Of a stretch of DNA of 64,000 nucleotides, positions 1 through 9,313 are shown piece by piece. Each line of letters starts with the position of its first letter. Positions within the stretch are counted from its first letter, which is position 1. The DNA comes from Pseudomonas akapageensis (GTDB lineage Bacteria > Pseudomonadota > Gammaproteobacteria > Pseudomonadales > Pseudomonadaceae): the NCBI RefSeq assembly GCF_011355085.1, contig NZ_VXCP01000035.1, positions 44,631 to 108,630 on the forward strand, written 5' to 3'. Below the pieces are notes generated by a model. That model saw only the letters and a list, made by a program, of their open reading frames with translations, was not told the origin of the DNA and ran no database searches. A program made the position numbers and the translations under genes.

Positions 1-885
1 CACCCGCAACTGCCGATCGCGTTGTTCGTCGCCAGACGCCCTGGCACCGAAAGCTACCTGATCGATTTGCGGGACGGTCGTCTGTTGCAGACGATCGCCT
101 CGCAACCGAACCGGCACTTCTACGGCCATGCGGTCATCCACAAGAGCGGCGAGTGGCTTTACGCCACTGAAAATGACACCACCGATCCCGGCCGGGGCGT
201 GCTCGGTGTCTACCGCTTCGAGGGTGAGCGCCTGAACTACAGCGGCGAAATCAGCACCCACGGCATCGGTCCGCACCAGGTGTCCTGGCTGCCCGATGGC
301 GAAACCCTGGTGGTGGCCAACGGCGGGATTCGCACCGAAGCCGAAAGCCGTGTGGAAATGAACCTGGATGCCATGCAACCCAGCCTGGTGCTGATGCACC
401 GGGATGGAACTTTGCTGAGCAAGGAAAACCTAAATCAGCAGATGAACAGCGTGCGTCATCTGGCCATTGCCAGTGACGGCACCGTGGTTGCGAGCCAACA
501 GTTCATGGGGGATGCCCATGAGACCGCCGAGTTGTTGGCGATCAAGCGCCCCGGGGAGGCGTTCCAGGCCTTTCCGGTCGCCGAGCATCAACTGCAGGCC
601 ATGAATCACTATACCGCCAGCGTGGCGATCCACAGCGAGCTGCGGCTGGTGGCATTGACCGCGCCCAGGGCCAATCGCTTTTTCATCTGGGACCTGGACA
701 CGGCTGCAGTACGCCTGGACGCGCCATTGCCCGATTGCGCCGGGGTCGGTGCGGTCAAGGATGGTTTTGTCGTGACCTCGGGCCAGGGTCGCTGCCGCTT
801 CTACGACTGCCGGCAGCAAGCACTGCTGGCAAAACCATTGGAGTTGCCGGCAGGCCTCTGGGACAACCATCTGCATCTGGTCTGA
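1..885 (+). CDS. DUF1513 domain-containing protein (5' end outside window)
   Basis: The frame is open from base 1, so the methionine at 22 is probably internal and the gene starts upstream of the window. About 294 residues are visible. The protein shows repeated beta-strand and turn segments with motifs such as GIGPHQVSWLPDGETLVVANGG, as in beta-propellers. I recognise it as a DUF1513 protein; from family knowledge these genes often close iron-uptake clusters with imelysin-like proteins, but the upstream genes are not visible here. Its biochemical role is unknown. It ends about 100 bp before the RND adaptor gene, so the two are probably separate units. Confidence 0.75.
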   Translation, partial: HPQLPIALFVARRPGTESYLIDLRDGRLLQTIASQPNRHFYGHAVIHKSGEWLYATENDTTDPGRGVLGVYRFEGERLNYSGEISTHGIGPHQVSWLPDGETLVVANGGIRTEAESRVEMNLDAMQPSLVLMHRDGTLLSKENLNQQMNSVRHLAIASDGTVVASQQFMGDAHETAELLAIKRPGEAFQAFPVAEHQLQAMNHYTASVAIHSELRLVALTAPRANRFFIWDLDTAAVRLDAPLPDCAGVGAVKDGFVVTSGQGRCRFYDCRQQALLAKPLELPAGLWDNHLHLV

Positions 886-990
886 AAAAGACGCCGGGCA
901 ATGGACTTCCCGGCGGTCGCTAAATGAGTGATATTCGGCAATGGCGTGCCTTTCGCGCCTGCCAAGAACTGACTTCCAAGGAACTGGAAT

Positions 991-2142
991 ATGTTGCGCC
1001 GTCGCATGCTGATCATGTTAGGTGGCGTCTTGCTGCTTGTGTTGATACTGGGGGGCTACAAAGCCTTTTCCATCTACCAGCAGATACAGCAATTCGCCGC
1101 GCCCAAGCCGCCCATCAGCGTGGCGGCAGCCACGGCCAGCGAGCGTGCCTGGGAGAGTCGCCTGCCTGCCGTGGGCAGTCTCAAGGCCCTGCAGGGCGTC
1201 GAACTGATGCTGGAGACCGCAGGCACGGTCAAAGCCGTGCAGTTCGAGTCCGGGCAGAAGGTCAAGGTTGGCCAGCTCCTGCTGCAACTCGACAGTGATG
1301 TGGAATCCGCCTCGCTGGGCAGTGCACTGGCGGACCTGGGTCTGGCCCAGGTCGATTACGGGCGCGGCGCTCAACTGGTCGGCAGCCAGGCGATCTCCAA
1401 GGGCGAATTCGACCGGCTCACGGCGGTATTGAACAGGATCAAGGCCAATGTCGCCCAGCTCAAGGCATCCCTGGCCAAGAAGAGCATCCTGGCCCCCTTC
1501 TCCGGAACCATCGGTATCCGCCAGGTGGATGTCGGCGACTATCTGGCCAGCGGTACGGTCATCGCGACCCTGCAGGACCTGAGCAGCCTCTACGTCGACT
1601 TCTTTGTGCCCGAACAGGCGATTCCAAAACTGGCGATCGGGCAAAAAGTGCTGGTCAACGTTGCCGCCTACCCGGGACAGGATTTCGCAGGCGGCATCAG
1701 TGCGATCAACCCCAAGGTCGAGGACAGCACACGCAATGTGCAAGTGCGCGCCACCCTGGCCAACCCTGACGGCAAACTGCTGCCCGGGATGTTCGCCAGC
1801 CTGCAGGTATTGCTGCCCAACCCCAGGAACGAAATCGTCGTTCCGGAAAGCGCCATCACCTATACACTTTACGGCAACTCGGTGTATGTCGTCGCACCGA
1901 AAAAGTCCGAGGAAGGACAGCCGCCGCAGGACTCCACGGGCCAGCACAAGCTGATCGCCGAGCGACGTTTCGTCGAGACGGGCGAGCGCCGCGACGGCAT
2001 GGTCGTGGTGAGCAAGGGCCTGCAAAACGGTGAGCAGGTGGTGACGGCCGGCCAGCTGAAACTCAACCAGGGCGCCGAGGTTGCCATCAGCCCCGACAAG
2101 ACTCTTCAAGCCGAGCAGAACAGCCAGCCAAAAGCTGACTGA
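991..2142 (+). CDS. RND efflux periplasmic adaptor (membrane fusion) subunit
   Basis: A 383-aa HlyD/MexA-type adaptor that would link the inner-membrane RND pump encoded next to an outer-membrane channel. Residues about 8-26 form an N-terminal membrane anchor, with no lipobox Cys, so it is probably anchored by a helix rather than lipid. A lipoyl/biotinyl-like half-motif (ETAGTVKAVQFESGQKVKVG), a short helical hairpin, the second lipoyl half (APFSGTIGIRQVDVGDYL) and a beta-barrel region follow in family order. The ATG at 991 is preceded by a purine-rich AAGGAA. The permease gene starts 13 bp after the stop, so they are co-transcribed. No outer-membrane factor gene is adjacent; the pump presumably borrows one. 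Confidence 0.9.
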   Translation: MLRRRMLIMLGGVLLLVLILGGYKAFSIYQQIQQFAAPKPPISVAAATASERAWESRLPAVGSLKALQGVELMLETAGTVKAVQFESGQKVKVGQLLLQLDSDVESASLGSALADLGLAQVDYGRGAQLVGSQAISKGEFDRLTAVLNRIKANVAQLKASLAKKSILAPFSGTIGIRQVDVGDYLASGTVIATLQDLSSLYVDFFVPEQAIPKLAIGQKVLVNVAAYPGQDFAGGISAINPKVEDSTRNVQVRATLANPDGKLLPGMFASLQVLLPNPRNEIVVPESAITYTLYGNSVYVVAPKKSEEGQPPQDSTGQHKLIAERRFVETGERRDGMVVVSKGLQNGEQVVTAGQLKLNQGAEVAISPDKTLQAEQNSQPKAD

Positions 2143-2155
2143 TCAAGGACCTCCC

Positions 2156-5100
2156 ATGGCTTTTACAGATCCGTTCATCCGCCGTCCGGTGCTGGCCACC
2201 GTGGTCAGTCTGCTGATCGTGTTGCTGGGCTTCCAGGCCTACGGCAAGCTCAACATCCGCCAGTATCCGCAGATGGAAAACGCCCTGATCACGGTCACCA
2301 CCGCCTATCCCGGTGCCAATGCCGAAACCATCCAGGGCTACATTACCCAACCGATGCAGCAGAGCCTGGCGAGTGCCGAAGGCATCGACTACATGACCTC
2401 GGTCAGCCGCCAGAATTTTTCGGTGATTTCGATTTACGCCCGCATAGGTTCGGACAGCGACCGCCTGTTTACCGAACTCCTGGCCAAGGCTAATGAAGTC
2501 AAGAACAAGCTGCCGCAGGACGCCGAAGACCCGGTGTTGAGCAAGGAAGCGGCAGACGCCTCGGCGCTGATGTACATCAGTTTCTACAGCAAGGACCTGA
2601 GCAACCCGCAGATCACCGATTACCTTTCCCGGGTGATCCAGCCAAAGCTCGCCACGCTGCCCGGCATGGCCGAAGCCCAGATCCTCGGCAACCAGGTGTT
2701 TGCCATGCGCATCTGGCTCGACCCGATCAAGCTTGCCGGTTATGGCCTGAGCGCGAGCGATGTCAACGACGCGGTGCGGCGTTACAACTTCCTCTCTGCC
2801 GCGGGCGAGGTGAAGGGCGAGTACATCGTCACCAGCATCAATGCCAACACCGAATTGAAGACCGCCGAAGCCTTTGCCGCGATCCCGCTCAAGATCGACG
2901 GCGACAGTCGGGTGCTGCTCAGCGACGTGGCGCGGGTGCAGATGGGCGCGGAAAACTACGACACGGTCAGTTCCTTCGACGGAACCCCCTCGGTGTATAT
3001 CGGCATCAAGGGCACCCCCGGGGCCAACCCGCTGGACGTGATCAAGGAGGTGCGCAAGCTTTTCCCGGAACTCGTCGCCCAGTTGCCGCCGAACCTGAAG
3101 GCGTCGATCGCCTACGATGCCACGCTGTTCATCCAGGCCTCGATCAATGAGGTGGTCAAGACCCTGGCCGAAGCGGTGCTCATCGTCATAGTCGTGGTCT
3201 TCCTGTTTCTCGGTGCATTGCGCTCGGTGCTGATCCCGGTGGTGACCATTCCACTGTCGATGATCGGCGTGCTGTTCTTCATGCAGATGATGGGTTACTC
3301 GATCAACCTGCTGACGTTGCTGGCCATGGTGCTGGCGATCGGCCTGGTGGTCGACGACGCCATAGTCGTGGTGGAGAACATCCACCGGCATATCGAAGAG
3401 GGCAAGACGCCCCTGGATGCTGCACTGGAGGGCGCACGCGAGATCGCCATGCCGGTCGTGTCGATGACCATCACCCTGGCGGCAGTGTATGCCCCCATCG
3501 GTTTTCTCCAGGGCCTGACCGGGGCTTTGTTCAAGGAGTTCGCCCTGACCCTCGCCGGTGCAGTGGTGATCTCCGGTGTGGTGGCATTGACCCTGTCGCC
3601 GATGATGTGCGCCCTGCTGTTGCGCCATGAAGAAAACCCCACCGGGCTGGCGCATCGGCTCGACATGATCTTCGAGCGGCTCAAGCTTCGATATCAACAC
3701 ATCCTGCACGGCACCCTGAACACCCGACCGGTGGTCCTGGTGTTCGCCGTACTGGTGCTGTGCCTGATTCCGGTGCTGCTGATGTTCACCCGCTCGGAGC
3801 TGGCACCGGATGAAGACCAGGGCGTGATTTTCATGATGGCCACGGCACCCCAGCCGACCAACCTGAATTACCTCAACGCTTACACCGATGAGTTCACTGC
3901 GATCTTCAGGGCGTTTCCGGAGTACTTCTCTTCGTTCCAGATCAACGGTTTCAATGGCGTGCAATCGGGCATCGGCGGTTTCCTGCTCAAACCCTGGAAT
4001 GAACGCCAGCGAACGCAAATGGAGCTTTTGCCCCAGGTCCAGAGCAAGCTCGACAGCATCAGTGGCCTGCAGATATTCGGTTTCAACCTGCCCTCGCTAC
4101 CCGGAACCGGCGAAGGCCTGCCCTTCGCATTCGTGATCAATACCGCGAACGACTACGAATCGCTGCTGGACGTCGCCCAGCGGGTCAAGGAGCGGGCCGT
4201 GGCGTCGGGCAAGTTTGCCTTCCTCGACATCGACCTGGCCTTCGACAAACCCGAAGTGGTGGTCGATATCGACCGGGCCAAGGCGGCGCAGATGGGTGTG
4301 TCCATGGACGCGCTGGGCGGCACCCTGGCCACCCTGCTGGGCGAGGCTGAAATCAATCGATTCACCATCGAGGGTCGCAGTTACAAGGTCATTGCCCAGG
4401 TCGAACGGGCTTATCGCGACAACCCGGACTGGTTGAGCAATTACTATGTGAGGAACAACAAGGATCAAATGCTGCCATTGTCGACGCTGATCACCGTGAG
4501 TGACCGCGCCAGGCCCCGCCAGCTCAATCAGTTTCAGCAGCTCAACTCGGCGATCATCCAGGGGGTGCCAATGGTCAGCATGGGTGAAGCCATCGAAACC
4601 GTGCGCAGCATTGCCGCCGAAGAGGCACCGACGGGATTCTCCTTCGATTATGGCGGCGCGGCGCGTCAGTTCGTTCAGGAAGGCAAGGCGCTGTGGGTAA
4701 CCTTCGGTCTGGCCATGGCGATCATCTTCCTGGTGCTGGCGGCGCAGTTCGAAAGCTTCCGTGACCCACTGGTGATACTGGTGACGGTGCCACTGTCGAT
4801 TTGTGGCGCGCTGATTCCGCTGTTCCTGGGTCTTTCGAGCATGAACATCTATACCCAGGTCGGCCTGGTCACGCTGATCGGCCTGATCAGCAAACATGGC
4901 ATCCTGATCGTGGAGTTCGCCAACCAGCTGCGCCACCAGAAGGGCCTATCGCCCCGTGAAGCTGTGGAAGAAGCGGCGGCGATCCGCCTGCGCCCGGTGC
5001 TGATGACCACCGCAGCCATGGTGTTCGGCATGGTGCCGCTGATTCTTGCCAGCGGAGCCGGGGCGGTCAGCCGCTTTGACATCGGGACGGTGATTGCCAC

Positions 5101-5218
5101 GGGCATGTCCGTGGGGACCCTGTTTACCCTGTTCGTGTTGCCCTGCGTTTATACCCTCTTGGCCAAGCCTGATACACCTGCCGTTACCCAACACGGCGCA
5201 GCGGAACTGGCGCCATAA
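2156..5218 (+). CDS. RND multidrug efflux permease subunit
   Basis: A 1020-aa inner-membrane proton/drug antiporter of the AcrB/MexB (HAE1) type. It shows the duplicated RND architecture: TM1 near residues 12-30, a large periplasmic loop, TM2-TM6, TM7, a second periplasmic loop and TM8-TM12. The proton-relay pair is visible as D400-D401 in the TM4 segment GLVVDDAIVVVENI. The start is ATG 2156, because family members begin MxxTDxFIRRPVLATV; an upstream in-frame codon at 2081 lies inside the adaptor gene. A perfect inverted-repeat terminator follows at once. The substrate cannot be read from sequence. Confidence 0.93.
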   Translation: MAFTDPFIRRPVLATVVSLLIVLLGFQAYGKLNIRQYPQMENALITVTTAYPGANAETIQGYITQPMQQSLASAEGIDYMTSVSRQNFSVISIYARIGSDSDRLFTELLAKANEVKNKLPQDAEDPVLSKEAADASALMYISFYSKDLSNPQITDYLSRVIQPKLATLPGMAEAQILGNQVFAMRIWLDPIKLAGYGLSASDVNDAVRRYNFLSAAGEVKGEYIVTSINANTELKTAEAFAAIPLKIDGDSRVLLSDVARVQMGAENYDTVSSFDGTPSVYIGIKGTPGANPLDVIKEVRKLFPELVAQLPPNLKASIAYDATLFIQASINEVVKTLAEAVLIVIVVVFLFLGALRSVLIPVVTIPLSMIGVLFFMQMMGYSINLLTLLAMVLAIGLVVDDAIVVVENIHRHIEEGKTPLDAALEGAREIAMPVVSMTITLAAVYAPIGFLQGLTGALFKEFALTLAGAVVISGVVALTLSPMMCALLLRHEENPTGLAHRLDMIFERLKLRYQHILHGTLNTRPVVLVFAVLVLCLIPVLLMFTRSELAPDEDQGVIFMMATAPQPTNLNYLNAYTDEFTAIFRAFPEYFSSFQINGFNGVQSGIGGFLLKPWNERQRTQMELLPQVQSKLDSISGLQIFGFNLPSLPGTGEGLPFAFVINTANDYESLLDVAQRVKERAVASGKFAFLDIDLAFDKPEVVVDIDRAKAAQMGVSMDALGGTLATLLGEAEINRFTIEGRSYKVIAQVERAYRDNPDWLSNYYVRNNKDQMLPLSTLITVSDRARPRQLNQFQQLNSAIIQGVPMVSMGEAIETVRSIAAEEAPTGFSFDYGGAARQFVQEGKALWVTFGLAMAIIFLVLAAQFESFRDPLVILVTVPLSICGALIPLFLGLSSMNIYTQVGLVTLIGLISKHGILIVEFANQLRHQKGLSPREAVEEAAAIRLRPVLMTTAAMVFGMVPLILASGAGAVSRFDIGTVIATGMSVGTLFTLFVLPCVYTLLAKPDTPAVTQHGAAELAP

Positions 5219-5221
5219 CGC

Positions 5222-5250
5222 AAAAGGCCTCGTCGAATGACGAGGCCTTT
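5222..5250. terminator. Terminator hairpin after the RND operon
   Basis: A perfect inverted repeat, AAAGGCCTCGTC / GACGAGGCCTTT, with a 4-base loop begins 4 bp after the permease stop. The A-rich left and T-rich right arms let it work in both directions, serving the efflux operon and the convergent small gene at 5273-5491. Confidence 0.8.
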
Positions 5251-5272
5251 CAGGTAACAGTATCGGCGGATA

Positions 5273-5491
5273 TCAATGTTGTGACCTCATTCCTTGAGTG
5301 AGCCCGAACATGAACAGCAATAAATCCTGGTCGGGTCTGACCGCCACTTGGGCCTTTGCAACGGGTGGCACAGGGCAATGGCCGGCAGAACGCAGCACGA
5401 CGGGCCCGGGCTCTTCCCAGGCAGCCATGGCTACGGTCGCGACGGCCAGCGCTGCGACCAGGAACAGACCTCTTGCAATTTCTAGTTTCAT
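5273..5491 (-). CDS. Small exported protein of unknown function
   Basis: A 72-aa frame whose N-terminus is a clear signal peptide: charged MKLEIAR, a hydrophobic core, and a likely cleavage site after AMA near residue 23. The mature protein is about 49 residues with one Cys. The start ATG at 5491 has an AAAGGA Shine-Dalgarno 8 bases upstream; the open frame extends further but that extension has no signal and no ribosome site. It is convergent with the RND operon and lies downstream of the methyltransferase gene on the same strand. I do not recognise the family. Confidence 0.6.
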   Translation of the reverse strand: MKLEIARGLFLVAALAVATVAMAAWEEPGPVVLRSAGHCPVPPVAKAQVAVRPDQDLLLFMFGLTQGMRSQH

Positions 5492-5600
5492 TGCTCTAAT
5501 CCTTTGACAGCGCTGCCAAACTTCTTTAGTTGAAAATAGTGGACTTTTTGCCATCACGCTGCGATGAACGACGAATGGCGGCGCAGTTGGTCGGCGGGCA

Positions 5601-6281
5601 TTACCCCTTGCGCAGCACGTAAACCCGCCACATGGCGTAGAGCGGTAGAAAGTCCAATCGATCCTGGATATTGAAGCCGGCGTCCACGAATTCCTTCTCG
5701 GCCGTAGCGGCCGCAATCACGAATCGATTCTGGTAAATGTCCTTGCCACCGTCCTGCCTGCGGCGCTTTTCCAGCTGCTTGCGCTTCCAGGCCTTGAAGT
5801 TGCCATCGACCCACAAGGAGACAATCACACTGTCGCGGCTCACGCGATGGAACTCGCTCAACAAGGCCTTGCGCTGTTGCGCCTCACCAATATGGTGCAT
5901 CAGGCCCATGCAGAAGATGCTGTCCACGGCGTTATCGGGCAAATCGATGGCAAACGCGGACGTTTGCAAGGGGCATATCCGCTCGACAACTTCCCTGGGC
6001 TGCGACTTGCAGGCCATTTCCAGCATGTCGGCTGAGTTGTCCGCAGCGATGATCACCCTATTGGTCTTTTCTGCCAGCACCGGCCAGAAACGCCCGGTAC
6101 CGCAGGGCAGATCGAGTACCAGGCCAGGCTCGCCGGCAAGCACGAGGGCACGTCTTGCCAGCTGTACATCGCGTCGATGGGAGAGCCTGCGCGAGAGACC
6201 ATCCTCAGGCTTGGGCGAGTATTCCTTGGCACGTAGCTGATCGAACTTTTCGGAAAACTCGAGATTGATAGGGTTACCCAC
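5601..6281 (-). CDS. Class I SAM-dependent methyltransferase (orf222-like, ColRS-linked)
   Basis: A 226-aa Rossmann-fold methyltransferase. Motif I is VLDLPCGTGRFWPVL (about residues 55-69), followed by an acidic AADNSADML (motif II) and FCMGLMHHI (motif IV region). The GTG start at 6281 has an AGGAGA site 6 bases upstream. It lies downstream of colS on the same strand, which matches the colR-colS-orf222 order reported for P. fluorescens and P. putida. From family knowledge this neighbour is tied to envelope and LPS functions. The substrate is unknown; the gap to colS is 136 bp, so it may have its own promoter. Confidence 0.8.
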   Translation of the reverse strand: MGNPINLEFSEKFDQLRAKEYSPKPEDGLSRRLSHRRDVQLARRALVLAGEPGLVLDLPCGTGRFWPVLAEKTNRVIIAADNSADMLEMACKSQPREVVERICPLQTSAFAIDLPDNAVDSIFCMGLMHHIGEAQQRKALLSEFHRVSRDSVIVSLWVDGNFKAWKRKQLEKRRRQDGGKDIYQNRFVIAAATAEKEFVDAGFNIQDRLDFLPLYAMWRVYVLRKG

Positions 6282-6417
6282 AATGCATCTCCTGACTCAA
6301 TGCAATCAGACTATCAATCTGAAGTCATGGTGAGGTCATCTGTACGTGAAAATTGCGTGAACCCATTTGAGTGTGTTTCAAAACACGACGGCGCGTAGTC
6401 AGTAGCCCATCGCCAGA

Positions 6418-7686
6418 TCAGGCCAGCACCACGCGGAATCGACAACCATGGGGTATCGTCGGCAAAAGGGTGACCGTCCAGCCCTGGTCATCGCAGATCC
6501 GCTGAACCAGGGACAAGCCCAATCCCAGCCCTTCACCGCGTTTTTCACCCCCGCGAACGAATGGCTGGAACATGGCGTCACGCTTTTCTTCCGGGATACC
6601 TACGCCGCTGTCTTCCACACTGAAACCATCCCCTTCGAGGGTCAGTTTGATGAACCCCTTGTCGGTGTAATGCAAGGCATTGCGCAACAGGTTGCCCATG
6701 ACCGCATGCAGGAACGTCGCGTTGAAGGTGGTGTCGGAGTCGATACCCGGTTCGATGATCAGTTGCAGGCCTTTCTTCTCGATGGGGCCGCGCCACAACG
6801 CGATCAAATCCCTGGCGGTTTTGCTCAATGTCGTACGTGACGACATGTCGACCTCGTTGTGCTGCGCCCTGGCAAGCATCAGGAAGGTCTGGACCAGCTC
6901 GCGCATTTCTTCACAGGCCCGGGCAATGCGCTCGACCTGTGCTCGAGCGCGCTGATCGAGTTTTGGATTTTCCAGCAACAGCTCGCAAGAACTGGCCAGC
7001 ACCATCAAAGGCGTGCGCAATTCATGGCTGACATCGCTGGTGAACAAGCGCTCGCGGTTCAACGCTTCGCGCAATCGTCCCAGGGTAGCGTCGAATGCCA
7101 CCGCCAATTCACCGACCTCATCAGCCGCATAGTCTGGCGCCAATGGCGGCGCCAGTCCCAGCAACTGATCGCGGTGACGTACTTGCTGCGACAGGCGCAC
7201 CACCGGTGCCATGACTCGCCGCGCCAGGATCCAGCCGAGAAACACCGCCAACGCCAGGCTGAGGACAAAACCTACGGCGACAACAGCAAACAAGACTCGC
7301 TCGCGCTCTTCGAAATCACTCTGGTCCTGCAACAGCACGTAACGGCGGCCATCGATTATTTCGACCATCGCGTGATACGAAAGCTGGCCGCGAAACACTT
7401 CATGGAAGCCGGGGTCGAGGTGCCGCAAATCCTTGGGCAGGCCGAAATTGCCCTTGCCACCGCTGAAGTAGAAAAGCTGTCCTGGCTTGGGGCGATGGGA
7501 CCAATCATTGACGCTGTCCATCAACAACAGGCCCTGCAGGTCGCCGCCCAACCCCGAGGAGATCAACTTTTCCTCGACCAGGTGAACGGTGGCGACAATC
7601 CCGATTGCAAAGGCACCTGCGACGAGCGCGCTCATCAATGCAAAGGCAATGATGATGCGTTGGGCAAGGCTTTGTTTAAACTCCAT
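6418..7686 (-). CDS. colS: Sensor histidine kinase ColS
   Basis: A 422-aa membrane kinase: TM1 about residues 10-34, a periplasmic domain of about 95 residues, TM2 about 131-152, HAMP, HisKA with His221 in SHELRTP, an N-box (NLLRNAL) and G-boxes (EDSGVGIPEE, GEGLGLGLSLV). The periplasmic part carries H35, E38, E96, E126 and E129, the positions I recall as metal-sensing residues (ExxE motif included) in P. putida ColS, which responds to excess iron and zinc. Its start overlaps the colR stop by 11 bp, giving translational coupling. Finding all five residues at matching numbers makes the assignment strong. Confidence 0.92.
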   Translation of the reverse strand: MEFKQSLAQRIIIAFALMSALVAGAFAIGIVATVHLVEEKLISSGLGGDLQGLLLMDSVNDWSHRPKPGQLFYFSGGKGNFGLPKDLRHLDPGFHEVFRGQLSYHAMVEIIDGRRYVLLQDQSDFEERERVLFAVVAVGFVLSLALAVFLGWILARRVMAPVVRLSQQVRHRDQLLGLAPPLAPDYAADEVGELAVAFDATLGRLREALNRERLFTSDVSHELRTPLMVLASSCELLLENPKLDQRARAQVERIARACEEMRELVQTFLMLARAQHNEVDMSSRTTLSKTARDLIALWRGPIEKKGLQLIIEPGIDSDTTFNATFLHAVMGNLLRNALHYTDKGFIKLTLEGDGFSVEDSGVGIPEEKRDAMFQPFVRGGEKRGEGLGLGLSLVQRICDDQGWTVTLLPTIPHGCRFRVVLA

Positions 7687-8359
7687 CTCGGCCCTCGGCC
7701 AATCGATAGCCTACGCCATGCACGGTATGCAGCAATGGCTTGTCGAATGGCTTGTCGATGACCTGGCGCAATTGGTGGACATGGCTGCGCAAGCTGTCGC
7801 TGTCCGGACAGTCGTCGCCCCACAAGGCTTCTTCGAGCACTTCGCGGCGCAACACGTGCGGGCTTTTTTGCATCAGTACCGCAAGCAATTTCAGACCGAC
7901 CGGGTTGAGCTTGAGCAATCGCCCGTCCCGGGTCACTTCCAGGGTATCGAGGTCGTAGTTCAGGTCAGCGACTTGCAAACTGCGTCGCCCACCGCCCTGG
8001 GCACGACGCAGCACAGCCTCGATACGGGCAGCCAGTTCGGAGAGGGCGAATGGTTTGAGCAGATAGTCATCGGCGCCGGAACGAAAACCCTGCAGCCGGT
8101 CGTCCAATTGATCGCGGGCCGTGAGCATGATGACCGGCGTGTCACGCCGGGCATCTTCACGCAGGCGTTTGCACAACGTGTAGCCATCGATACCGGGCAA
8201 CATGATGTCCAGCACGATCAGGTCGTAGTGCTCGGTGGCCGCCAGATGCAACCCGGACAGCCCATCCTGGGCACAATCGACGGTGTAGCCCTTGAGACCC
8301 AGATAGTCAGCCAGGTTGGCCAGGATATCGCGATTGTCTTCAACCAGTAGAATTCGCAT
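7676..8359 (-). CDS. colR: OmpR-family response regulator ColR
   Basis: A 227-aa regulator with a receiver domain (acidic pocket E7/D8, phospho-acceptor D51 in LIVLDIMLPG, conserved T and K further on) and a C-terminal winged helix (HVHQLRQVID, HTVHGVGYRL). A GTG two codons upstream (8365) is in frame, but the GGAG site sits 9 bases before ATG 8359 and only 3 before the GTG, so 8359 is chosen; it also gives the usual 227 residues. First gene of colR-colS, divergent from the PAP2 gene. ColR controls envelope-stabilising genes in pseudomonads. Confidence 0.93.
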   Translation of the reverse strand: MRILLVEDNRDILANLADYLGLKGYTVDCAQDGLSGLHLAATEHYDLIVLDIMLPGIDGYTLCKRLREDARRDTPVIMLTARDQLDDRLQGFRSGADDYLLKPFALSELAARIEAVLRRAQGGGRRSLQVADLNYDLDTLEVTRDGRLLKLNPVGLKLLAVLMQKSPHVLRREVLEEALWGDDCPDSDSLRSHVHQLRQVIDKPFDKPLLHTVHGVGYRLAEGRDGV

Positions 8360-8456
8360 GGGCACTTTCTCCGTCCGCAGCTATTAGCCCTCATGGCAGG
8401 CGCAGAGCTTAAGGTGAAGTTCGGTACAGGTACAGGAGGTTCAGGGCATCTGGTCG

Positions 8457-8473
8457 CATAACGTATTTTTCAC
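8457..8473 (+). promoter_or_regulatory. Candidate ColR-binding site upstream of the PAP2 gene
   Basis: The stretch ends in TTTTCAC, preceded by CATAACGTAT. ColR sites in P. putida are reported to end in TTTTCAC after a degenerate YYNASNNY half. The second half matches fully, the first only partly. It lies about 85 bp before the start codon of a phosphatase of the kind found in ColR regulons. Confidence 0.3.
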
Positions 8474-8557
8474 CCTCGATTAACAGACAAGCGCCAGCAT
8501 ACTGGGCACAATGTCGCGCTTCTGTGCCAGCACAATTTCATCCATTGTGGACCTTTC

Positions 8558-9304
8558 ATGCCGACAACTGTTACTCGACCTTATTCTCAACCGCTCAATC
8601 TGTGGCTCTGCCTGGGTATTCCCCTGTTAGGTGCCATTACCTTAATACTACTGGAACTGACCTCCCTGGACATGGATCTGGCCCGACTGGCCTACGATTC
8701 CGCTTCCGGAGAATTCATTGGCAAGCACAGTTATTTCCTCGAAGACATCCTGCATGATCGCGCCAAACAGGTGGTTATCCTGTTCAGCGTACTCTCGATC
8801 GTCGCCTTCGCTTGCAGCTTCCTGCTGGAGAAACTCAAACCCATTCGTCGCGAACTGGGCTGCCTGGTGCTGTCGTTGGCGCTTTCCACCGGCTTCGTCA
8901 CGCCGCTCAAGGCCGCCACTGCCGTACAGTGCCCCTGGAGCCTGAGCGAGTTCGGTGGCAAGGAAACCTACAGCGAACTGCTGAGCCCCAGACCCGCCAC
9001 CGATAAGCCCGGACGCTGCTGGCCAGGCGGCCATGCGGCGACCGGCTTCACCCTGTTTGCGCTGTTTTTCGTGCTGCGCGATCGCCGCCCACGCATGGCC
9101 CGCGCGGCGCTGGTATTTGCCTTCGGATTAGGCTCGGTATTTTCCATCGGGCGGATGTTGCAAGGTGCACACTTCTTTTCGCACAACGTATGGACGGCGA
9201 TCTTTTGCTGGTTGATCTGCCTGGGGTCGTATTATGCGGTCTTGTACAGGAGCAAGGTGGCGGAAGAAGCGACCGAGTCTGCTGCGGTTCCAGTGCGCTC
9301 GTAA
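8558..9304 (+). CDS. PAP2-family (lipid) phosphatase
   Basis: A 248-aa integral membrane protein with about six hydrophobic helices. The phosphatase signature is visible: a K/R-rich first motif near KLKPIRRE, then GRCWPGGHAATGF (second motif with its catalytic His) and R-x6-GAHFFSHN (third motif). Proteins of this type remove phosphate from lipids such as undecaprenyl pyrophosphate, phosphatidylglycerophosphate or lipid A. It is divergent from colRS and may be under ColR control through the site near 8467. The exact substrate is not decidable from sequence. Confidence 0.85.
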   Translation: MPTTVTRPYSQPLNLWLCLGIPLLGAITLILLELTSLDMDLARLAYDSASGEFIGKHSYFLEDILHDRAKQVVILFSVLSIVAFACSFLLEKLKPIRRELGCLVLSLALSTGFVTPLKAATAVQCPWSLSEFGGKETYSELLSPRPATDKPGRCWPGGHAATGFTLFALFFVLRDRRPRMARAALVFAFGLGSVFSIGRMLQGAHFFSHNVWTAIFCWLICLGSYYAVLYRSKVAEEATESAAVPVRS

Positions 9305-9313
9305 CGTCCCCTC

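Noticed and set aside
894..914. GCCGGG..CCCGGC hairpin after the DUF1513 gene as a terminator
   Set aside because: The stem is six pairs with a ten-base loop and no T-run, so termination is not supported.
2087..4018. 643-codon open frame on the minus strand
   Set aside because: It lies wholly inside the RND permease gene in antisense, is rich in His/Gln/Arg as expected from reverse reading of GC-rich coding DNA, and matches no family.
6372..6386. Small hairpin GTGTTT-CA-AAACAC between colS and the methyltransferase gene
   Set aside because: Only six base pairs, all weak at one side, with no T-run; not enough for a terminator call.
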